Part shown: one piece after another, positions 1 to 5,909 of the stretch | Layout: each line of letters begins with the position of its first letter | Position numbering within the stretch: position 1 is the stretch's first letter | Origin: Akkermansiaceae bacterium UBA4145 | GTDB taxonomy: Bacteria > Verrucomicrobiota > Verrucomicrobiia > Verrucomicrobiales > Akkermansiaceae | NCBI GenBank assembly: GCA_002380675.1 | Contig: DFWB01000312.1 | Span: forward strand, 1 to 7,090 | Length of the DNA: 7,090 bases | Direction: 5' to 3' | Program-made: the position numbers and the translations under genes | The notes under the pieces: model-generated | Database searches by the model: none | Seen by the model: only the letters and a program-made list of their open reading frames with translations | What the model was told of the DNA's origin: nothing

Positions 1-47
<47 letters not shown>

Positions 48-81
48 ATTTTTTTTGGCCTACCCTCGCGGGCAGGGTGGG

Positions 82-110
82 AAACTAGGTGCGCGGAGAG
101 AACCCTGCAA
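82..110 (-). promoter_or_regulatory. Possible sigma70-like promoter for the tRNA-fMet
   Basis: On the minus strand a TTGCAG (-35-like, positions 110-105) and a TAGTTT (-10-like, 87-82) are separated by exactly 17 bp. Transcription would start near 75 and give a leader of about 28 nt before the mature tRNA 5' end. Each hexamer matches the consensus at only three of six positions, so the call rests on spacing and location. A small CCCT-GCA-AGGG palindrome (103-113) overlaps the -35 element. Confidence 0.3.
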
Positions 111-212
111 GGGAAAATCTCCGATCTCGTTCATGGCCCAGCTTCAGGGAGTCCAGCGCCCCCGGAGCTTGCACCCTGACGCTGGATCGCGAACCTTAAG
201 AATCAAGTGCTC

Positions 213-1424
213 ATGAAACTTCTCCTGCCTGCTCTCCTCACCTCCCTCTTCCTACCGCTCATACCCGTCTCCAGCGCGCAGGACGACCCGCGGTCAGCGA
301 TTGGGGCGGAAAACCCACACCTGCATGTGCGGCGCGGGCTTGTATCCCTCAAGAAGAGGCTTGAGGTGGACCGCGAGTGCCATATCGCCTTTCTCGGAGG
401 GTCGATCACCCAGAACACCCGCGGGCACACCGCGATGGTTCCGGCGTGGTTGAGGAAAGCCTTTCCGGATGCGGAGGTCACCGTCACCAATGCCGGATTG
501 GGGTCGACCTGTTCCACCAGCGGAGCCTTCCGGCTCAAGCCCCACATCTTCGGCAAGGAAAAGGTGGACCTTCTAGTGGTCGAGTTCGCGGTCAATGACG
601 ACCAGGACGCCGGGCACGCCCGGCGCGAATGCATCCGGGGGATGGAAGGCCTCATCCGACAAACTCAACGGGACTACCCGCAATGTGGGATCATAATGGT
701 GCATTACGTTAATCCCGGAATGCTGGCCAAACTGACTAGGGGTGAGGTGCCAGTCTCCATCTCCGCCCATGAGGCCGTGGCCGCCCGCCACGAGGTGATC
801 TCGGTTAACGTAGCCGCAGAAGTAGCAGCCGCCACGAAGGAGGGGCGCTACCGGTGGCAGGATTACGGAGGCACGCATCCCGGCAGTTTCGGATACCGGG
901 TGGCCTCCAACATGATCATCGCCGCGCTCAAGGCAGGCCTGGCCAAGGAAGAGGACGGCTCGCCAGACCAGTCAGCCGCCCTGCTGGATCCTGGGAGCTA
1001 TGACCAAGGTCACTTTATCTCACCTGAGAAAGCGGTATTTTCCGATGGCTGGAAACTGGGTAAGGTCGGCCGGGAACTCCTGCCTCTGGGAGGAATCCGC
1101 CCTCAGTATTCCTCCTATCAGCTCCTCCGGGGGATCCAGCCCGGGGCCAGCCTGAAGCTGGAGTTCAGTGGGCGCACGATCGGGGCCTTCCTTCTCGCCG
1201 GGCCGGATGCCGGCATCTTGGAGGCTCGGATTGATGGTGGATTGCCCACCACCCACGATCTTTTCCATCGTTTCAGTGGCGGTCTGAATTATCCCCGGAG
1301 TGTAATTTTCCGCACCGATCTTAAGCCTGGCAAACACACTCTGGAGCTTCAGCTGGCAAAAGAGAAAGACCCTCGAAGCAAGGGAACTTCCGCCTCGATT
1401 CTGTTTTTCGAGGTCAACAGATAG
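213..1424 (+). CDS. Secreted SGNH/GDSL-type hydrolase (esterase-like)
   Basis: Predicted exported hydrolase of 403 aa. The start is taken as ATG 213, although GTG 207 is in frame, because the signal peptide then begins with MK, followed by a hydrophobic core and a likely cut after SSA (about residue 22). The SGNH blocks are visible: GGSIT with nucleophile Ser64, NAGLGST (Gly95), FAVND (Asn128) and GGTHP with His222. The usual catalytic Asp three residues before the His is Gly here; the nearest Asp is Asp217, five before. Residues ~270-403 form a second, probably beta-sandwich domain ending in a PGKHTLELQL-type strand. Families of this shape often remove acyl groups from carbohydrates, but the substrate cannot be read from the sequence. 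No strong Shine-Dalgarno precedes the start. The gene diverges from the tRNA and ends 122 bp before the dehydrogenase-like gene, so co-transcription is possible but unproven. Confidence 0.9.
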   Translation: MKLLLPALLTSLFLPLIPVSSAQDDPRSAIGAENPHLHVRRGLVSLKKRLEVDRECHIAFLGGSITQNTRGHTAMVPAWLRKAFPDAEVTVTNAGLGSTCSTSGAFRLKPHIFGKEKVDLLVVEFAVNDDQDAGHARRECIRGMEGLIRQTQRDYPQCGIIMVHYVNPGMLAKLTRGEVPVSISAHEAVAARHEVISVNVAAEVAAATKEGRYRWQDYGGTHPGSFGYRVASNMIIAALKAGLAKEEDGSPDQSAALLDPGSYDQGHFISPEKAVFSDGWKLGKVGRELLPLGGIRPQYSSYQLLRGIQPGASLKLEFSGRTIGAFLLAGPDAGILEARIDGGLPTTHDLFHRFSGGLNYPRSVIFRTDLKPGKHTLELQLAKEKDPRSKGTSASILFFEVNR

Positions 1425-1536
1425 GAGCGCAGCCACGGCCTCGGTATCGCCTGATCATAGGGGGAGATCCCGGAAAGCTCTACCAACACTGAACCTAGCG
1501 TGTTTTCGCGTTGCTGATCAGGTCCTGCCCGCGCTA

Positions 1537-1560
1537 ATGCTAGGGCATGCACACTAGCAT
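1537..1560 (+). promoter_or_regulatory. Perfect 7-bp inverted repeat flanking the start codon of the dehydrogenase-like gene
   Basis: ATGCTAG (1537-1543) and CTAGCAT (1554-1560) are exact reverse complements around a 10-nt loop that holds the ATG at 1547-1549. The loop also contains the palindrome GCATGC (1545-1550). In RNA this would place the initiation codon in a hairpin loop; in DNA it could be an operator. The repeat is seen directly, but any regulatory role is inference. A stem of this length can arise by chance. Confidence 0.3.
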
Positions 1561-3505
1561 CCGAACCGCCCTTTCCGTTTGTGCCGCACTTGCGGCCCTC
1601 GCCTCCTCCGCACCGGGCAAGCAACCCCCTGAGAAAGCGGTTGCCAACCTCGATATCGGAGCCGGTCTCGAGACTACTCTCTTTGCCTCCGAGCCAATGA
1701 TGCTCAGTCCCTCCAGTATTGACATCGACCACCTCGGCAGGGTGTGGGTCTGCGAGGTCGTCAACTACCGGGGCCATCGCAACAAGCGTCCGGAGGGAGA
1801 CCGTATTCTCGTTCTTGAAGACACCAGCGGAGATGGCAAGGCTGACAAATCCACCGTCTTCTATCAGGGTCGCGAAATCGATTCCGTTCATGGAATCTGT
1901 GTTCTGGGCAACAAGGTCATTATCTCCGCGGGAGACAATGTCTGGATCATGACTGATGAGGATGGCGACCTGAAGGCCGACAAGAAGGAAGCTCTTTTCA
2001 CCAAGATCGGCGGCGCCCAGCACGATCACGGGATCCATGCCTTTTCGTTCGGCCCCGACGGGAAGCTCTACTTCAATTTCGGAAACGCCTCACGCCAACT
2101 GGCAGATGCTGAGGGCAAGATCATCACCGACAAGGCCGGCAATGAAGTAAAAGCCAGCCGCCAACCCTACCAGCAGGGAATGGCATTCCGCTGCGACCTC
2201 GATGGGTCCAACGTGGAAACCTTGGGATGGAACTTCCGCAACAACTGGGAACTGTGCGTCGACTCCTTCGGGACTGTCTGGCAGAGCGACAATGACGATG
2301 ACGGAAACAAGGCGGTACGAATCAACTTCGTGATGGAGTTCGGTAACTATGGCTTCCGCGACGAATTCACCGGAAAAGGATGGCGCGACAAGCGCACCAA
2401 TATCGAAAAGGAAATTCCGCTGCGCCACTGGCACCTGAATGACCCCGGTGTCATCCCCAATCTCCTCCAGACCGGACAGGGTTCTCCTACCGGCATCATC
2501 GTTTACGAGGGATCCCTTCTTCCTGAAGGTTTCCAGAATCAGGTTATCCACTGTGATGCCGGTCCCAATGTCACCCGAGCCTACCCGGTAAAAACCAATG
2601 GTGCTGGCTACTCAGCCGAGATGGTGAACATTCTCCAGGGAGCTCGCGACAAATGGTTTCGCCCCTCCGATGTCTGCGTTGCTCCTGACGGATCCCTGTT
2701 CGTTGCCGATTGGTATGACCCAGGCGTTGGAGGCCACGGCATGCGGGACCTTGATGGAGGACGAATCTTCCGGGTGGCAACGCCTGGCTCCAAATACAGC
2801 GTGCCAAAGTTTGACCTGAGCACTGCTGAAGGAGCTGCCAAGGCCCTGACAAATCCCAACGGCGAAGTACGCTACCTCGCGTGGACCGCTCTACACGAGA
2901 TGGGGGCCAAGGCCGTTCCCGCACTCGAGAAACTCTGGAAAGGAGAGAACCCCCGTCACCGAGCCCGCGCGCTCTGGGCCCTTGGCAAAATGAAAGGAAA
3001 AGGCCAGAGCGTGGTCAACGCTGCCCTTGCCGACGCGGATCCTGATATCCGGATCACCGGTATTCGGCTAGCGCGCCAGCTTGAACTCGACCTGATAGAT
3101 ACGGTTGCGAAGGTCGTCATGGACAAATCCGCGGCAGTCCGCCGGGAAGCCAGTATTGCCCTTCGCTTCGATGGCTCCGCCAAGGCCAACGCTCTCTGGG
3201 CCGATCTGGCTCTGCAGCACGACGGCGCGGACCGCTGGTATCTCGAGGCCCTCGGGATCGGGTCCGACCTGCACGCTGACGCGCGGTTTGCGGCGTGGCT
3301 TGCCAAAGCAGGAAAGAAGTGGAACTCCGACGGCGGTCGCGACATCGTATGGCGGGTCCGCTCCAAGCAAGCGCCGGCGTATCTTGCTCGAATCATCAAG
3401 GATAAATCTCTCAAGGACCACGCCTCCCCACGCTATATGCGGTCTTTCGATTTCCACCAAGGCGAGGAGAAGAACAAGGCTCTCGAGAGCCTCCTTGACC
3501 TGTAG
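1547..3505 (+). CDS. PVC-type membrane-bound dehydrogenase-like protein: propeller and HEAT part, lacking the cytochrome
   Basis: Exported 652-aa protein matching the N-terminal two-thirds of the Pirellula/Verrucomicrobium 'heme-binding CxxCH' family. A signal peptide covers residues 1-22 (cut near SSA-PG). Residues ~35-410 are a beta-propeller with family phrases such as FRNNWELCVDSFG, SDNDDDGN, GNYGFRDE and ADWYDPGVGGH. DTSGDGKAD (92-100) and DEDGDLKAD (137-145) have the spacing of dockerin-type calcium loops. HEAT-like helices run from ~425 to 540, followed by the family linker RWYLEALGIGSDLHAD and PRYMRSFDF. The protein stops at ESLLDL, where family members normally continue into more HEAT repeats and a cytochrome c. 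It contains no CxxCH; that part is the next gene, 18 bp on and in the same frame. A periplasmic oxidoreductase feeding that cytochrome is plausible, but the substrate is unknown. The start lacks a well-spaced Shine-Dalgarno (AGGG lies 1 nt from ATG). Confidence 0.93.
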   Translation: MHTSIRTALSVCAALAALASSAPGKQPPEKAVANLDIGAGLETTLFASEPMMLSPSSIDIDHLGRVWVCEVVNYRGHRNKRPEGDRILVLEDTSGDGKADKSTVFYQGREIDSVHGICVLGNKVIISAGDNVWIMTDEDGDLKADKKEALFTKIGGAQHDHGIHAFSFGPDGKLYFNFGNASRQLADAEGKIITDKAGNEVKASRQPYQQGMAFRCDLDGSNVETLGWNFRNNWELCVDSFGTVWQSDNDDDGNKAVRINFVMEFGNYGFRDEFTGKGWRDKRTNIEKEIPLRHWHLNDPGVIPNLLQTGQGSPTGIIVYEGSLLPEGFQNQVIHCDAGPNVTRAYPVKTNGAGYSAEMVNILQGARDKWFRPSDVCVAPDGSLFVADWYDPGVGGHGMRDLDGGRIFRVATPGSKYSVPKFDLSTAEGAAKALTNPNGEVRYLAWTALHEMGAKAVPALEKLWKGENPRHRARALWALGKMKGKGQSVVNAALADADPDIRITGIRLARQLELDLIDTVAKVVMDKSAAVRREASIALRFDGSAKANALWADLALQHDGADRWYLEALGIGSDLHADARFAAWLAKAGKKWNSDGGRDIVWRVRSKQAPAYLARIIKDKSLKDHASPRYMRSFDFHQGEEKNKALESLLDL

Positions 3506-3523
3506 AAATCCAGCAATCTCCTC

Positions 3524-4633
3524 ATGCGAATCTCCCATCACTGTCTTTCTGCCCTGGTGATGGGAGCCGCGGGGTTCGCCCTGCCTGCCACCGGGCAGGA
3601 GGATCCATCCCGCGACGCCCTGATCGTCGAGACGATCCTGCGGATCGAAGGCTTTGACCTATCGGGCTCGACCAAGGCGCAGGGAGCAGTCAAACGCTAC
3701 CTCAAAGACAACTGGGGCGGGGAACGATATCTCGACCTTATTGAGCGTTTCGATCTCAAGGAGGAAGCTCCCGGACTGCTCCGCCTCGCCCTCAAAAAAT
3801 CGGAATCTCCAGCAGGGGCCGAGGCCGCAACGCTGCTCGTCAGCCTTGGAAAGGGAGCTCTTCTCGCAGAAACGCTGGAGAAGGAGGACGAGGTTGCAGC
3901 GGGACAGGCAGCAAAAGCTATTGCCCACACGGGGGATACAACCCTGATGGCAGCCCTCCCCAAGGTTCTCGCTAATCCGGACCGCCCGGTAAGCGTCCGC
4001 TCATCGGCACTTGCAGCCCTTTACGGTAAGGACCCTGAGAGTCAGTCCAAGCTCCTGGCCATGGTCAAATCCAATGAACTGGCTGAGGACCTTCGCCAGA
4101 CCGCCTCGGAGATTCTCATGCTTTCCCGGAATCCTGAGATCCGGGAAGAAGCCAAAACCATCTTCTCGGTGGCAGGGGGAGATTACCCATCCATTGCTGA
4201 GCTCCTCAAACGCAAGGGTGATCCCTCCAGAGGCAAGGAGCTTTTCGTCACCAAGACCTGCATGATCTGCCATGAAGCAGGCGGGACGGGCATCAACTTC
4301 GGACCGGGACTTTCCCAGATCGGAGACAAACTGGATGGCAGAGCACTTTACCAGGCAATTCTCCAGCCCAGCGAGAAAATTAGTATGGGCTTTGAGGGTT
4401 GGGAGGTAACGCTCAAGAACAAGACCAAGCTCGTTGGCATCATCGAGGAGACGGAGGAAAACCTCACCCTCACAATGATCGGTGGCGCAAAGCAAACCAT
4501 CGACAAGGGCGAGATCACAAGTAAAGCAAAGATGAAGCAATCGCTCATGTATCCCGGGCTGCATCAACTGATGACTCCCGACGAGCTGGCAGACCTTGTA
4601 GCCTACCTGAGCTCGCTCCGGAAAGACGGTTAG
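3524..4633 (+). CDS. Exported HEAT-repeat monoheme cytochrome c, C-terminal part of the PVC dehydrogenase family
   Basis: 369-aa protein with its own signal peptide (MRISHHCLSALVMGAAGFAL, likely cut near residue 24, ATG-QED). Helical HEAT-like sequence spans ~30-215. A C-terminal cytochrome c domain follows: heme-attachment site CMICH (Cys246, Cys249, His250), the GPGLSQIG segment, and candidate distal ligand Met342 in SLMYPGL or Met350. It ends with the usual helix DLVAYLSSLRK. This corresponds to the C-terminal part of the PVC heme-binding CxxCH family. Heme c should be attached outside the cytoplasm, and an electron-carrier role is expected. The ATG is 18 nt after, and in frame with, the stop of the dehydrogenase-like gene. 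The upstream bases contain no Shine-Dalgarno, so translational coupling is possible. Removing the one TAG would give a 1,028-residue protein, about the usual size of the fused family (from memory). Confidence 0.92.
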   Translation: MRISHHCLSALVMGAAGFALPATGQEDPSRDALIVETILRIEGFDLSGSTKAQGAVKRYLKDNWGGERYLDLIERFDLKEEAPGLLRLALKKSESPAGAEAATLLVSLGKGALLAETLEKEDEVAAGQAAKAIAHTGDTTLMAALPKVLANPDRPVSVRSSALAALYGKDPESQSKLLAMVKSNELAEDLRQTASEILMLSRNPEIREEAKTIFSVAGGDYPSIAELLKRKGDPSRGKELFVTKTCMICHEAGGTGINFGPGLSQIGDKLDGRALYQAILQPSEKISMGFEGWEVTLKNKTKLVGIIEETEENLTLTMIGGAKQTIDKGEITSKAKMKQSLMYPGLHQLMTPDELADLVAYLSSLRKDG

Positions 4634-4683
4634 AAAGCTGCTGGGGAAGACCACGATAATCATCCCCACGGCGACCGGTCAGC

Positions 4684-5880
4684 ATGAGTGAACATAGACA
4701 ATCCCGGTTTCGGATTCTCTGGGTAACAGCAGTCTTTGTGCTTGTTCCTCCGCTCCCGCGTGCCCTCGCCTGCCTGATATGCCTTCCCGTTCCTACTACC
4801 TCCCCGGTGGACTATCTTCTCGAAGCCGACCTCGTGATAGTTGCACGGGAAGATCCCGGAGCACCTTACTGGCTAACTACGACTGAGGTTCTCAGTGGGG
4901 ACGCTACCGGCCTCGACAGAAGCTTTTTCCTCGAAGCTCCCTTACGTCCCGGGCCCTCCCTGGATCGCAATCGGGAGGTGATCTGCTCCTACGGCTCTTA
5001 TGAGGGCCTCTCGCAACCCGAATGGACCCGGGTTGGCGACGCGGATGGCGACTTCAGCGCTCTGGTCACAAAAATCCTGGAGAACCGGGAGCAATGGCAA
5101 CTCCACCCAGATAAGCGTGCAACCTATTTTTCCAGCCGTCTTGGCCATCGAAACCAGCAGATCCGTACGGTTGCTCATATCGAGGTAGCTCGAGCCCCCT
5201 ACGACCAAATCAGGCAATTTGAAGGCATTCTCCCGTTTCCAGAGCTCCGCTCCTCCCTTCAGAACTTTCGACTGACTGACTGGCATCCCCTTTACATCCT
5301 GCTCCTCTCTCTGAGCGGGCAAGCAGAGGATCTGGCGCTCATTTCGGGTAAGGTCCGGTCTGCAGCCGCCACCGGCCTGAGCCTGCACCTCGCTGCCTGG
5401 GTGACCGCATGGATCGAAATGGAACCGGAAAAAGCCCTTACGTTTCTCACCGAGGAATATCTTTCAGGCTCTCCCAGAGATCCCGCGGAGAGTCGAGCTA
5501 TCTTCCGCGCGCTCTCCGTTCATGGAAACCGTGGGCATCAGCATTTACGAGAGCGCATCACGGAAGCCTACCGTCATATCCTCAAGCAGCATCCCCAGAT
5601 GGCATCCGAGGTGGTGGAGGACCTGATGATTTGGAAACAGTGGGGACTGAAAAATTCTCTCCAACCTATCATGATGGACCCCAGTTCAGGTTTAGATCAG
5701 GGTTCCCGTCTCCAAATTGCGGCCTACCTCCGAAACGCTGAGGACATATCAGTAACCGCCCCACCAGATAGAAAGACCGAACTTCGCCGGGGCCTGCTTC
5801 TCTCGGTGCTACTTCTGCTCGTTGCATTCCCCGCTGGCCTAAGCCTTTACCGCTGGCGGGCAAAACGGGCGAGGCCCTGA
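4684..5880 (+). CDS. Uncharacterised exported protein with C-terminal membrane anchor
   Basis: 398-aa protein whose family I do not recognise. The N-terminus has basic residues and a hydrophobic stretch (~10-29), ending at ALAC and followed at once by a CLIC pair (Cys30, Cys33). The lipobox is poor, so a normal signal peptide is more likely than a lipoprotein. Residues ~42-135 read as a mixed beta domain (EADLVIVARED, then TTTEVLSGD), including an Asp-rich loop DADGD (119-123). Residues ~145-350 are mostly helical. A hydrophobic segment at ~370-388 followed by RWRAKRARP suits one membrane span with a cytoplasmic basic tail. The bulk should face the periplasm. Cys-x-x-Cys right after the signal peptide, followed by a beta domain, faintly recalls NTR/TIMP-like folds, but this is weak. 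It starts 50 bp after the cytochrome gene on the same strand, so it may belong to the same operon and anchor or assist that system. Confidence 0.85.
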   Translation: MSEHRQSRFRILWVTAVFVLVPPLPRALACLICLPVPTTSPVDYLLEADLVIVAREDPGAPYWLTTTEVLSGDATGLDRSFFLEAPLRPGPSLDRNREVICSYGSYEGLSQPEWTRVGDADGDFSALVTKILENREQWQLHPDKRATYFSSRLGHRNQQIRTVAHIEVARAPYDQIRQFEGILPFPELRSSLQNFRLTDWHPLYILLLSLSGQAEDLALISGKVRSAAATGLSLHLAAWVTAWIEMEPEKALTFLTEEYLSGSPRDPAESRAIFRALSVHGNRGHQHLRERITEAYRHILKQHPQMASEVVEDLMIWKQWGLKNSLQPIMMDPSSGLDQGSRLQIAAYLRNAEDISVTAPPDRKTELRRGLLLSVLLLLVAFPAGLSLYRWRAKRARP

Positions 5881-5883
5881 TGA

Positions 5884-5909
5884 CGGAGTGGCCTTGGCGG
5901 CCTACTCCG
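5884..5909. terminator. Convergent hairpin, possible bidirectional terminator
   Basis: CGGAGTGGCC (5884-5893) pairs with GGCC-T-ACTCCG (5899-5909) around the loop TTGGC, giving ten base pairs with a single bulged T. It lies between the two converging genes and includes the stop codon of the minus-strand gene. Neither side has a clear U-rich tract, so intrinsic termination is uncertain. It could instead act as an RNA 3'-end stabiliser or a Rho-dependent pause structure. Confidence 0.45.

Noticed and set aside
49..56. Run of eight T on the plus strand as a terminator
   Set aside because: The only structure before it is the complement of the tRNA 5' half; no hairpin adjoins it and no plus-strand gene is seen upstream.
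1511..1540. TTGCTG and TAATGC, 18 bp apart, as a promoter for the dehydrogenase gene
   Set aside because: The start site would fall almost on the ATG and the -10 match is poor.
1023..1641. Shared 14-nt string CCTGAGAAAGCGGT at 1023-1036 and 1628-1641
   Set aside because: Both copies encode PEKAV in their own genes; a short coding coincidence with no flanking similarity.
1349..2038. Open frame of 229 codons on the minus strand across the end of the SGNH gene and the start of the dehydrogenase gene
   Set aside because: It is antisense to two well-supported genes, has no recognisable domain or signal, and is explained by the high-GC codon pattern of the sense strand.
3503..3505. Programmed recoding of TAG (pyrrolysine or readthrough)
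   Set aside because: TAG ends three other genes here, and the downstream frame opens with its own ATG and signal peptide.
4642..4668. TGGGGA/TCCCCA inverted repeat with a 15-nt loop between the cytochrome and membrane-protein genes
   Set aside because: A 6-bp stem with a long loop and no U tract is too weak to call a terminator or attenuator.
4001..4669. Open frame of 222 codons on the minus strand opposite the cytochrome gene
   Set aside because: It mirrors a clear cytochrome c coding region and its translation shows no family features.
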